From the NCBI GenBank assembly GCA_965657085.1, contig CBFHND010000013.1, positions 30,343-94,342 of the forward strand: 64,000 bases of DNA, given 5' to 3'. Positions 16,542 to 24,946 of this stretch are shown here, one piece after another. The notes beneath the pieces are model-generated. The model was not told where the DNA came from. It worked only from the letters and a program-made list of their open reading frames with translations, and searched no databases. This stretch comes from CBFHND01 sp965657085. Its GTDB lineage: Bacteria > Pseudomonadota > Alphaproteobacteria > Rhodobacterales > Rhodobacteraceae. Made by a program: the position numbers and the translations under genes. Positions within the stretch are counted from its first letter, which is position 1, and each line of letters begins with the position of its first letter.

Positions 16542-16775
16542 GCAACGCGCGCGGCAGGATTGCGTTCGATCCTCGGACCAATTCCTGCCGCTGCTGAGCC
16601 GCCACCCTGATCACGCGAAAGGCGCCTCTTGGTGGCGCATTGCTTGCTGACCTGACCTTTTAAAAATCTTGCGACTTGTATGCGCGCTGGAACCAGTGCT
16701 AGTTTTTGATCAATAGTTCAATTTTTCTACTCATTTCACGTCACCGACTTCAGATCAGTAAAAGAGGTACCTACA

Positions 16776-18248
16776 ATGACCACAACCTTTATCACCACAT
16801 CCAACATTGTCACCGGCACTGCCCATGATTTTCTGGCATCCGGCGACGAACTCTACGTCGCGCGCGACGTCTTTTGGGGGTCCGAGAACGGCTCGCTGTT
16901 TTTTGAAACAAGCAATTCGCTCACCGACCTCAGGGTACATATCGCGGGCGAAACCGTTCAAAACTTGCAATCATTTATCTCAGGCGATCGCGCTCAGATC
17001 GTTATCGCCGCAACGGCGTCTTTGACAAGTTTCCTTGACGCCTCAAGCAATGTTACCATTCAAACATCGGGTGCCGACAGTACGATAATCAATCACGGTG
17101 TGGTTTCATCACTGAACAGCATTGGGCTGTTTTCAGCCGGCGGCACATCCACGATCACCAACACAGGCAGCATCGAAGCATCCAGCGCAGTTTTCATCGG
17201 CTTTGTCGGCGCCGGAGACGCCTTCTTCAATTCCGGCAGTGTCCTGTCGAACAACTATGATGACGATGTGCGCGACAACCGCCACAACAATGGCGTCTAT
17301 GCGGGTTCGGCGAACAACGTCATCGTCAACTATGCCGAAGGCACAATCACCGCCACCTCCAGCGAAGGTGCGGGGATCAAATTCCTCTTTGGTGCCGGAG
17401 GGTCCAGCCTGACCAACGCGGGCACCATCACCTCGGTGCAGGCCTGGGGCGTTGATCTGGCCGAGGTCAATTCTTTCCAGGGCGTCATCACCACCGTCAA
17501 CACCGGAACGATCCAAGGTGGTACAGGGTCCTATTTGGGATCAGTCAATGACGACGATTTGGTCAACTTCGGACTGATGATCGGAGATGTGGATATGGGC
17601 GATGGCGCAGATATCTACGATGCGCGTACCACGGGTGAAGTTTTGGGCGAAATCAATGGCGGCGCAGGCAATGACACCATCACCGGTGGGGTCGAGGCCG
17701 ACATCATCGATGGTGGCACCGACAACGACCGGATCAAGGCGATGGGCGGCGATGACATCATCAAGGGCGGCGATGGGGTCGACAACATTTTTGCAGGTGA
17801 AGGCAATGACGAGATCATCGCGGGCAAAGGCGACGACATGATGCGCGGCGGTCTGGGCGATGACACTCTGACAGGTGGCGCGGGCAAGGATGTCCTGCGT
17901 GGCGGGTCGGGCGACGATGTTCTGGAAGGCGGCAAAGACGAGGACGTTCTGACCGGTGGGGCTGGTGCCGATATCTTCCTGTTCAAGGTCGCCACCCACT
18001 CAACCTCGACCAAAACGGACGACATCACAGACTTCGTTCAAGGCACAGACCTGATCGATATCTCGGCCTTCGGGGCCACGTTCATCTCCAATTCCGGCTT
18101 CTCCGGCACGGGCGGGGCCGAGGTGCGTTTTGGCACCGGCGGCGGGCTGACCCGGTTCGAGGTGGACACCGATGGCGACGGCAACGCCGACATGCGCGTG
18201 GACATGGGCAGCATCGGCGGGCTGAGCGAGGCGGATTTCATCCTCTGA
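16776..18248 (+). CDS. RTX (hemolysin-type calcium-binding) secreted protein
   Basis: A 490-residue extracellular protein. Residues 1-290 form a beta-helix-like region rich in Asn, Ser and Thr with repeats such as INHGVV, ITNTGSI, VNYAEGTI, LTNAGTI and VNTGTI, resembling autotransporter or adhesin passengers. Residues about 295-396 hold the GGxGxDxx nonapeptide calcium-binding array (GGAGNDTITGG through GGAGADIFLF). A serralysin-type C-terminal domain ends in ADFIL, consistent with uncleaved type I secretion. No transporter genes are adjacent. There is no signal peptide, as expected. AGAGG lies nine bases upstream of the ATG. The function could be adhesion or surface layer; no enzymatic domain is seen. 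Confidence 0.88.
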   Translation: MTTTFITTSNIVTGTAHDFLASGDELYVARDVFWGSENGSLFFETSNSLTDLRVHIAGETVQNLQSFISGDRAQIVIAATASLTSFLDASSNVTIQTSGADSTIINHGVVSSLNSIGLFSAGGTSTITNTGSIEASSAVFIGFVGAGDAFFNSGSVLSNNYDDDVRDNRHNNGVYAGSANNVIVNYAEGTITATSSEGAGIKFLFGAGGSSLTNAGTITSVQAWGVDLAEVNSFQGVITTVNTGTIQGGTGSYLGSVNDDDLVNFGLMIGDVDMGDGADIYDARTTGEVLGEINGGAGNDTITGGVEADIIDGGTDNDRIKAMGGDDIIKGGDGVDNIFAGEGNDEIIAGKGDDMMRGGLGDDTLTGGAGKDVLRGGSGDDVLEGGKDEDVLTGGAGADIFLFKVATHSTSTKTDDITDFVQGTDLIDISAFGATFISNSGFSGTGGAEVRFGTGGGLTRFEVDTDGDGNADMRVDMGSIGGLSEADFIL

Positions 18249-18377
18249 GGAGTGTCTCAGCGACACGGCGCGCCATCTGAATGCCGCAAAACCATCGTGA
18301 ACCGGCCCTTCTTTGCCGCAAAATGGCCGGTTTGCGCCTGTATGCGCTTTGGCAAAGTAGCAAAAACAGGCCCTTGC

Positions 18378-19670
18378 ATGGCACATATGGCACAAAGCGT
18401 TCCGACGGACGCGATCTTGATGATGGCGCGCGCGCCACGGCTCGATTTTGATCAGCTGTGCGCACAGATCAACGCGCGGCTGGACGATCCAGAGCACGTG
18501 TTGGGCGTGGGCAATGCGCGGGGCAAGGATTTTGCCCTGCTCACACATCCGGATTTTCACGTGCTGATCTCGGCCAATCGCAAGCGGGTCGCGCGGGCCA
18601 GCGTGGTACAGGCCCTGTCCGCCCCGATTTCCAAGCTGCGCAGCCCCGATTATGACCGGCTCTTTGCCCGCCACTGCGCCCACGTTGCCATCACCGTGGG
18701 CGAAGGCCCCATGCACTATCCCGACGGCACCGAGGAAGTCTTTGCCGAAGCCGGGATCGATACGCGGGTCTCAGGTGTCTCGATGGCCTTTCGGCTGCGT
18801 GTGCTCAAGGCTGCCATGGATACCATGCGCGCGCGCCACGCGCCGATCCTTGTGCATTGGACACAATCCGACATGCTCTATTCCGCGCAAGAGCTCGACT
18901 TTGCGCCTGATTTCGACCTGCCGGTCGCATTGGCAACGCATCCACTGCCCACGGCGGGTTTGGCCGACGATGGCGGCACGCCCCCGCTGGGTGTGATCGC
19001 GCTGCACTCAGATGCTTTGGCGGGACAAACGATCACGGTCGATCCAAACCCCCGCGATTTCGCCGACAGCCTGAACATGGCCGTGTCGATGATGATCGAA
19101 AAGCACGCAGGGCGCCTGACGCTGGCGCATGGGGACCAATTGACAACCGAAGCGGGCGACACGTTCTTTGTGCGCCATGAGGCGCCAGATGCCCTGACGC
19201 CCGCCGGGCGCATCTGCCTGTCGATGACCAAGCCCGATGGCCCCGCCCCCACGATCCCGGTACCGCAGACCCCTGCCCCGATGGCGGGCGATGCCGATCA
19301 GGCAGAGACGTCCGCGTTCGATCCCGCGCCTGTGGCATCGGGTGACAAAAGCTTTCAGGACCGCATCAACCGATTGCGCGCCAAGGCTGCACCAGCACCG
19401 GCACCTGCCTCGAACCCCGATGACCCCTACGACGGTTTGCCCGCGCCCAGCCTGAACGGGCTGGACACGCTGCGCGATAAACCGCTGGAAAGCTCGGGAT
19501 TTTCGCTGCCGCCCATACATGTCATCGTACCCGTCCTCGGCTTTGCCATTTTCCTCGGATACTCCATGTTTGTGGACGATTTGGCCAAAACCATCGGGTC
19601 CGAGCACATCTCGTTTGACGTCCAAGGCCCGGCAACCGGCGACTTTGCACTGCAACCGGACGAAAACTAG
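18378..19670 (+). CDS. Unknown protein with C-terminal membrane anchor
   Basis: I do not recognise the family. The protein is about 430 residues. Residues 1-230 look like a globular domain (DFDQLCAQINARLDDPEHVL, then DFALLTHPDFHVLISANRKR). A Pro/Ala-rich linker follows, and near the end there is one hydrophobic segment (IHVIVPVLGFAIFLGYSMFV) followed by about 30 residues. This is a tail-anchored layout. Start choice is weak: the open frame begins at 18252, but ATG 18378 (MAHMAQSVP) or 18387 is more likely because upstream residues look non-coding. It follows the RTX gene by about 130 bases on the same strand. Confidence 0.6.
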   Translation: MAHMAQSVPTDAILMMARAPRLDFDQLCAQINARLDDPEHVLGVGNARGKDFALLTHPDFHVLISANRKRVARASVVQALSAPISKLRSPDYDRLFARHCAHVAITVGEGPMHYPDGTEEVFAEAGIDTRVSGVSMAFRLRVLKAAMDTMRARHAPILVHWTQSDMLYSAQELDFAPDFDLPVALATHPLPTAGLADDGGTPPLGVIALHSDALAGQTITVDPNPRDFADSLNMAVSMMIEKHAGRLTLAHGDQLTTEAGDTFFVRHEAPDALTPAGRICLSMTKPDGPAPTIPVPQTPAPMAGDADQAETSAFDPAPVASGDKSFQDRINRLRAKAAPAPAPASNPDDPYDGLPAPSLNGLDTLRDKPLESSGFSLPPIHVIVPVLGFAIFLGYSMFVDDLAKTIGSEHISFDVQGPATGDFALQPDEN

Positions 19671-19745
19671 GGCCAACAGCTTTACCGAAGCGGCCCGCAA
19701 AGGTCATAGTGATGATGTCAGTTGCGTCATCAGGATCCTTTTGCC

Positions 19746-20570
19746 ATGTTTTTTTCCATCTCCACGCCCTTTTCCCTTCGCCTTGCCCTTTCTTCGCTTG
19801 TCCTTTGTGCGGGCCTGGTCGGCGGAGCCAGTGCCGCGCCCTGTGGCAACAGCGGTGCCGGGTTCAATGCCTGGAAAGGCGCATTTGCGGCAGAGGCCAA
19901 GAAGGCCGGTGTCAAGAAGCGCGGGTTGGAGGCGCTGGCAGGCGCGCGCTATGCCACGCGCACCATTGCAGCGGATCGCAATCAGAAATCGTTCAAGTAC
20001 TCGTTGTCCAAGTTCATGCAGGTGCGCGGGGCCGACACGATCGTGGCGCAGGGGCGCAAGCGCAAGGCGCGCAACCCCGGCTTCTATGCAGCCCTTGAAC
20101 AACAGTACGGTGTACCTGCCGGTGTCATCATCGCCATTCACGGGATGGAAACCGCCTTTGGCGGGTTCATGGGGGACACGTCGGTGGTGTCGGCGATCAC
20201 CACGCTGACCTATGACTGCCGCCGATCCGATTTTTTCAAACCACATGCCATCGGCGCGCTGAAACTGGTGGACCAGGGGGCCATAACCGGGGCCACCAAG
20301 GGCGCCAAACATGGCGAATTGGGGCATACGCAGTTCCTGCCGGGCAACGCGTTGAAATACGGTGTGGATGCCAATGGTGACGGGCGTGTGGATTTCTACA
20401 ACCAGACCGACGCATTGGCCTCTACCGCGAATTTCCTGCGCCAGAAAGGGTGGAAGCCCGGCCAGGGGTATCAGGAGGGTCAGGCGAATTTCGCGGTAAT
20501 CAAGCAATGGAATGCGGCGGGTGTCTATCAAAAGGCCATTGCCATCATGGGCGCACGCATCGATGGCTGA
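19746..20570 (+). CDS. Lytic murein transglycosylase, periplasmic
   Basis: MltB/SLT_2-type enzyme of 274 residues with a cleavable signal peptide ending GGASA before APCGNSG. The catalytic region reads IHGMETAFGGF with E135 as the predicted acid. GELGHTQFLPGNALKYGVD and DALASTANFLRQKGW are further family motifs. It lacks the peptidoglycan-binding domain found in its paralogue at 1650-2804. I use ATG 19746, where the signal peptide begins, with AGGA about nine bases upstream. The stop overlaps the start of the next (cupin) gene by 8 bases, suggesting a two-gene unit. Confidence 0.92.
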   Translation: MFFSISTPFSLRLALSSLVLCAGLVGGASAAPCGNSGAGFNAWKGAFAAEAKKAGVKKRGLEALAGARYATRTIAADRNQKSFKYSLSKFMQVRGADTIVAQGRKRKARNPGFYAALEQQYGVPAGVIIAIHGMETAFGGFMGDTSVVSAITTLTYDCRRSDFFKPHAIGALKLVDQGAITGATKGAKHGELGHTQFLPGNALKYGVDANGDGRVDFYNQTDALASTANFLRQKGWKPGQGYQEGQANFAVIKQWNAAGVYQKAIAIMGARIDG

Positions 20571-20860
20571 GGCCGCACGCCCCCCCGGCCACGGCGGTGC
20601 AACTGGTGGATGATGCGCAGGTGCGCGTGACCCGGTTCGAATTCGCGCCCGGTGCAGAAACCGGCTGGCACGTGCACGAGATGGACTATGTGTTCACCGC
20701 GCTGACCGATTGCGAGAGGCTGCTGGAGGATCCCGATGGCACCCGCAGTGCAGCACAGATCGCGGCGGGCGACGTGTACCGGCGTGATGCAGGGACCCGC
20801 CACAACGTGATCAACGCAGGTGCCGCGCCGATGTCCTTTGTGGAGCTTGAGCTGAAATAG
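20563..20860 (+). pseudogene. Cupin-domain protein, frameshifted at a C7 run
   Basis: Bases 20595-20860 encode a small cupin: FEFAPGAETGWHVHEMDYVF has the metal-binding His pair and GTRHNVINAGAAPMSFVELE the second motif. The natural start is ATG 20563, overlapping the transglycosylase stop, but that frame hits a stop after 16 codons. A C7 run at 20580-20586 separates the start from the cupin frame. Removing one C gives MAEAARPPATAVQLVDDAQV followed by the rest, a normal 98-residue cupin. The gene is therefore either mutated or affected by a homopolymer sequencing error. Translation from an internal GTG is possible but would drop the first strand. Confidence 0.72.
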
Positions 20861-20876
20861 GGGTGGTGCGTCTTTG

Positions 20877-20905
20877 CCGCACCTTACAGCGCGTAAGGCG
20901 GTGCC
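20877..20905. repeat. Hairpin copy 1 of a GTAAGGCGG repeat
   Basis: CCTTAC (20882-20887) pairs with GTAAGG (20893-20898) around AGCGC, with imperfect flanking pairs. The segment CGTAAGGCGGTGCC recurs with one mismatch in the hairpin at 21538-21563. Together they bracket the gene 21093-21533. Confidence 0.5.
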
Positions 20906-21092
20906 CTGCGCCGCCGGGGTTGAAACGGCGGACCGGCGGGGCCATATCCACGCCTCAAGGGGTCGACGCCCCTGCCGCCTGCACCTGGTGAAGCGTCGAG
21001 ACAATGCCTTTCCCTTGACCTGACATGGGTCACAGCGGACCCGGCAATGCAGGCACCCGGCCACGTGCTGTGACGATCATAGGAACAGGACA

Positions 21093-21533
21093 ATGGACAT
21101 TTCCCTTCCCTCCCGCGATGCGCTCAAGGCGCAGGCAAAACGGTTGCGCGCAGGCCTTGAGACCCAGGGCCAGCCCATCACTCACGCACAGGCGCTCGAG
21201 GCCGTGGCGCACCAATGGGGCGCGCGCGACTGGAACACGCTTGCGGCCCGTGCGGGTCAAGCACCGCAACCCCGCTATGCGCCCGATGCGCGCGTCTCGG
21301 GACGCTACCTTGGCCATCGGTTCACCGGGCGGATCAAATCCGCGCGGCACAACACCGATGATACGTGGTCGCTGACCCTGCGGTTCGACGCGCCCATCGA
21401 CGTTGTCGCATCGGCGCATTTCTCGAGCTATCGGCGGCAAGTGAATTGCGTGGTCGATGGCGCGGGGCGCACGGCGCGCAAAACCTCCGACGGTCAGCCC
21501 CACGTGGTGCTGGACGATCATTGGAGTGCTTGA
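21093..21533 (+). CDS. Glyoxalase-related domain protein
   Basis: A 146-residue cytoplasmic protein. The N-terminal half (LPSRDALKAQAKRLRAGLET, then AQALEAVAHQWGARDWNTLA) matches the helical glyoxalase-related domain common in Rhodobacteraceae, where it occurs alone or before a VOC domain. The C-terminal half (VSGRYLGHRFTGRIKSARHN, then LTLRFDAPIDVVASAHFSSY) looks like a small beta domain and not a metal-binding VOC fold. Biochemical role unknown. ACAGGAC precedes the ATG. It is monocistronic and flanked by two related hairpins. Confidence 0.65.
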   Translation: MDISLPSRDALKAQAKRLRAGLETQGQPITHAQALEAVAHQWGARDWNTLAARAGQAPQPRYAPDARVSGRYLGHRFTGRIKSARHNTDDTWSLTLRFDAPIDVVASAHFSSYRRQVNCVVDGAGRTARKTSDGQPHVVLDDHWSA

Positions 21534-21537
21534 GACC

Positions 21538-21563
21538 GTAAGGCGGGGCCAGCCCCGCCTTAC
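21538..21563. repeat. Strong hairpin copy 2, between convergent genes
   Basis: A perfect 11-bp stem (21538-21548 GTAAGGCGGGG with 21553-21563) closes a CCAG loop 5 bases after the 21533 stop. There is no T tract on either side, so it may act as a bidirectional terminator or be a dispersed palindromic repeat. Confidence 0.65.
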
Positions 21564-21568
21564 CCTGC

Positions 21569-22165
21569 CTACCCCATGAAGGTGCAGTACCGATCGCGGT
21601 ATGTGCGATAAGCGGCGACGAAGGACTTGGCTTTTTCGACTACGCCCGGCCATTGTTGCATAATGATGACGCTGGTTTGGTCATGGTAGTAACGGGTGGT
21701 CCAATCCCCGCGCGGGGACATCTCGAATGCACCCTTGGGCGGTCTGTGCGCCAAAGGCTTTTCATGTCGAATGGTCTGGCCCGGCTTGGCCGAAATGGCG
21801 ATGACCATCAGATCGCTTGTTCCGTTGTCGGTGTTATCCGGCATCGCGAACACCCCGGTTTCATCGCCCTGGCGTTTGTCATTCGCAAATGTGACCGTCC
21901 CCATGTGAAACCGAAATGAGGTCCACAGAGTCTCGGTGCCGTCTTCAACCGGCTTCCAGCGCTAGGTGATCAAGTCGCACCCGTCCACGTCCACTGCGTG
22001 ACGTTCATCCGTGTGCGCGCTCGCGTTCTGCCCGTGGGCGCGGATGAAATCGGCCAGCGCGGCCCGGTCCATCTCCTCCAGCTTGTCCTGCGCAAAGCCC
22101 GGTATCGCCGCGCCGCGCCCGATCACCGCCGCCAGTGCCACGCACCTCAAAAGCCCGCCTCGCAT
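21569..22165 (-). pseudogene. Secreted protein interrupted by in-frame TAG
   Basis: ATG 22165 opens a protein with a signal peptide (MRGGLLRCVALAAVIGRGAA, cleavage after FAQ). It runs to TAG 21964-21962 after the residues DVDGCDLIT. The same frame then continues without another stop for 131 codons (RWKPVEDGTETLWTSFRFHM and onward) to 21569. The second part has the look of real protein, and its own ATG at 21904 lacks a sensible start context, so one gene of about 198 codons broken by a single nonsense codon is the best reading. Family and function are unknown. The start overlaps the stop of the demethylase gene as ATGA. Confidence 0.6.
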
Positions 22166-22902
22166 CACCGCACATTTTCTCCTGCCAGCACATAGGTGTG
22201 AATGACAAACACCACCGCGTCGCTCTCGGGCAGACGCAGCAGGGTTTGCCGCTCGGAGCGATAATACTCCGCAGCAGCCGCATAGCGTTCGGGCCTGCGG
22301 GCATGGGCGCTGCGGGGCTGGTGCAATTCGGCATCGGCATACCACAGCGCGTTGAACCGCCAGATCGGGCGCCCCACCCGCACCCCGTCGAACAGCCGCT
22401 GCACCCGGCGCGCGATGTTGTCGTCGTATTCCTCGACCGGATCGTGGATCGCACCAAGGGGCCGCCCCGCCTTTTCCGACAGCATCCAGCTGGCGGGGAA
22501 GCACAGCACCGCCCCGGTCAGCACATGTTCGTGCCCGCGCTTTTGCAGGACGCAGAAATCGGCCTGCACCAGCGCGCCCAAAGTTCCCAGCGGATCGGTG
22601 GCCGACACGACCACCTTACGCCCATCCGGGCAAAGCACCGCGTCGGGCCCAACCTCGAACCCCAGCGACGGCAACCTGTCCAGAACCAGCGCGAGCAACT
22701 CTTGCGCAGCCCCACGCGCTCCTTCCTCCAGATACAGCACATCATCGCGCCGCGTGTCCAGAAGCGCCCGTCGCCGCGCCATTTGCCCGCCATAGGCTTC
22801 GTCCACGCGCAACCATGGCCCGGTCTCAGGCGCGATGCCGGGCAAGGCGCGCTTCTGGCGCATGTCGTCGGGCAAATGTCTTTGCAGGATAGTGTCGCTC
22901 AT
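22165..22902 (-). CDS. DUF3445 heme-dependent oxidative N-demethylase family protein
   Basis: A 245-residue protein of the DUF3445 family, some members of which are heme enzymes that oxidatively demethylate small methylated amines. Visible family features are LPGIAPETGPWLRVDEAYGG near the N-terminus, LCFPASWMLSEKAGRPLGAI, HDPVEEYDDNIARRVQRLFD, and RQTLLRLPESDAVVFVIHTY with VLAGENVR at the C-terminus. The start ATG 22902 gives MSDTILQRHLP; its ribosome site is weak. Coupling by ATGA to a small secreted protein suggests a joint role. The substrate is unknown; with two betaine-type importers in the window, a methylated amine is plausible. Confidence 0.8.
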   Translation of the reverse strand: MSDTILQRHLPDDMRQKRALPGIAPETGPWLRVDEAYGGQMARRRALLDTRRDDVLYLEEGARGAAQELLALVLDRLPSLGFEVGPDAVLCPDGRKVVVSATDPLGTLGALVQADFCVLQKRGHEHVLTGAVLCFPASWMLSEKAGRPLGAIHDPVEEYDDNIARRVQRLFDGVRVGRPIWRFNALWYADAELHQPRSAHARRPERYAAAAEYYRSERQTLLRLPESDAVVFVIHTYVLAGENVR

Positions 22903-23006
22903 GGTGACATGATTTTCACGATGCCGCCCCAAGGGCCAGCCCGGAAATCTTCAATACACGCCCGATTTTCGACGCCACGCTGCGCCGCACTGCGCTAGAG
23001 AAGGGC

Positions 23007-24089
23007 ATGTTCTTTGATCTGCCCGACACCGACACGCTTTATGCCGCTCTTCTGGCACGCGATGACCGCTTTGACGGGCGGGCCTTTGTGGGCGTGTCCT
23101 CCACGGGTGTCTTTTGCCGTCTCACCTGCCCCGCCCGCAAACCCAAGGCCGAAAACTGCACCTTCTACGCGTCGCCCGGTGCATGCATCGCTGCGGGTTT
23201 TCGCCCGTGCAAGCGCTGCCACCCGCTTGGCCCTGCCGCCCAGAGCGACCCGGTCGTGGCCACCCTTGTCGCAGCCCTCGACGCACGCCCTGACCTGAGG
23301 TGGTCCGAAAGCGATGTGCAGGCCATGGGGCATGACCCGTCGACCGTGCGCCGCGCGTTCAAGCGGCATTTCGGCATGACTTTCCTACAGATGGCCCGGC
23401 ATCGGCGTTTGGCGGATGGGTTCGATGCGCTGTCCAAGGGCGACAGCGTGACCCTTGCACAGATCGATGCGGGCTTTTCCTCGGCCTCGGGGTTTCGCAC
23501 TGCCTTTGCGCGGCTTCTGGGCCGTGCGCCCGGCAGTTTCGCCAAGTCCGCCCTGCTGCGCGCCGACTGGATCGACACGCCGCTGGGGCCGATGATCGCC
23601 ATTGCCAGCGCCAACCACCTGCACCTGCTGGAATTCACCAACCGCCGCGCGCTTGGCCGCGAGGTCCGCGCGCTTGAGGCCCAGAACGGTACGCTGGGGC
23701 TGGGATCTTTCGCGCCCACCGATCAGATCCGCACCGAGCTTGATGGCTTTTTCGCGGGGCGCTGCGCGCGGTTCGACACGCCCATTGCCCCGCTGGGTGG
23801 CCCCTTTGCCCAAGAGGTCTGGACCCATCTGCGCCGCATCCCCGCAGGACAAACCCGCAGCTACAGCCAGATCGCCCATGCCATGAACCGCCCCACGGCC
23901 ACCCGTGCGGTGGCGCGCGCAAATGGGGCCAATCCCATCGCGCTGGTCATCCCCTGCCACCGGGTGCTTGGGGCCGACGGGTCGCTGACCGGGTATGGCG
24001 GCGGGCTTTGGCGCAAGCAGCGGCTGATCGAAATCGAAAGCGCCTTTCGCGCTGCCCCTCATGACCCGAAGGCCGGAGGCCCCGCATGA
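23007..24089 (+). CDS. ada: Ada: methylphosphotriester/O6-methylguanine-DNA methyltransferase and regulator
   Basis: A three-part adaptive-response protein of 360 residues. The N-terminal zinc domain has C37, C41, C68 and C71 (GVFCRLTC and RPCKRCHP), which take methyl groups from phosphotriesters. An AraC-type helix-turn-helix follows (about 85-180), then the methyltransferase domain with the acceptor cysteine C317 in IPCHRV, and GYGGGLWRKQRLIEIE. GAAGG lies five bases before the ATG. It diverges from the DUF3445 gene with a 104-base gap, and its stop overlaps the next start as ATGA, so the pseudogene behind it was once co-transcribed. Confidence 0.95.
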   Translation: MFFDLPDTDTLYAALLARDDRFDGRAFVGVSSTGVFCRLTCPARKPKAENCTFYASPGACIAAGFRPCKRCHPLGPAAQSDPVVATLVAALDARPDLRWSESDVQAMGHDPSTVRRAFKRHFGMTFLQMARHRRLADGFDALSKGDSVTLAQIDAGFSSASGFRTAFARLLGRAPGSFAKSALLRADWIDTPLGPMIAIASANHLHLLEFTNRRALGREVRALEAQNGTLGLGSFAPTDQIRTELDGFFAGRCARFDTPIAPLGGPFAQEVWTHLRRIPAGQTRSYSQIAHAMNRPTATRAVARANGANPIALVIPCHRVLGADGSLTGYGGGLWRKQRLIEIESAFRAAPHDPKAGGPA

Positions 24090-24860
24090 CATCCGAGACC
24101 CAAGACACCGCAGCATCTTTTGCAAGCCTGCACAGGGCGGGTACACCACTCGTTCTATACAACATCTGGGACGCGGGCAGCGTCAAGGCCGCGGCCAAGG
24201 GTGGTGCACCGGCGCTTGGCACCAGCAGCTTGGGCACCAGCAGCTGGGCAGTGGCGGCCGCGCAGGGCTAGGATGACGGCCAACAGATGCCCTTTGACAT
24301 GCTTTTCTGCAGATCGTGCGCAGGATCGCCAGTACCACGTCCCTGCCCTGAGCGTGGACATCGAAGGCGGCTATGCCAGCGATCTGGACACACTGGCCGC
24401 CAATGCGCACAGTCTGGCCGCCGCGGGCGCCGTGGGCCTGAATATCGAGGACGCGGACATGACCCAAGGCGGCCTTCTGGACCCTGAAGATCAGGCCGCG
24501 CGTATTGCTGCCCTGCGCGCCGCCCTGCCGCCGCCATTTTTCATCAATGCACGCACGGACGTGTTTTTCGTCAGTGCCGACACATCCGATCATGCCACGC
24601 GGATGGGCGCAGTCCTTGCGCGCACCGAACGCTATGCTGCGGCGGGCACGGACGGAATTTTCGTACCGGGTCTGAACGATCCCGACCTGATCACGCGCCT
24701 GTGCCGCGACTGCCCCTTGCCCATCAACGTGATGATCCAAAGCGCGGACGACATCGCGGCCATGGCAACCTGCGGCGTTGCGCGGGTCAGTTTCGGCCCC
24801 GCACCCTATATTGCAGCGATGCAGGATTTTCGCGCCAAAGTGGCCGAAATCACGGGATGA
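24086..24860 (+). pseudogene. Isocitrate lyase/PEP mutase family protein, multiply mutated
   Basis: The intact protein would be a PrpB-like lyase of about 258 residues. The frame starting at 24086 encodes GTPLVLYNIWDAGSVKAAAK but ends at TAG 24269-24271, where the family has a Tyr. One-base deletions near 24305 and 24348 shift the frame twice (LQIVRRIASTTSLP lies in one frame and SVDIEGGYASDLDTLAAN in the next). A 15-base in-frame tandem duplication (ALGTSSLGTSSW) lies at about 24217-24246. The 3' two thirds (24351-24860) are open and include VGLNIEDADMTQGG and FFINARTDVFF. Four lesions in 150 bases make this a real pseudogene. Confidence 0.88.
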
Positions 24861-24946
24861 TCCCCAAAAACGACGCACTCTTGCGTCGGAAACTGGCAAT
24901 CACCACGCATTTTTCCGGGCCAACCTTGACGCAAGGGAGGCCCAAG

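Noticed and set aside
22135..22998. Plus-strand open frame opposite the DUF3445 gene
   Set aside because: Shadow frame; the minus-strand protein is a recognisable family with ATGA coupling.
21962..24271. TAG codons read as an amino acid (two in-frame TAGs at 21962-21964 and 24269-24271)
   Set aside because: TAG ends other intact genes here (serS, nnrD half, 18378-19670 gene), and the second gene has additional frameshifts, so mutation is the simpler reading.
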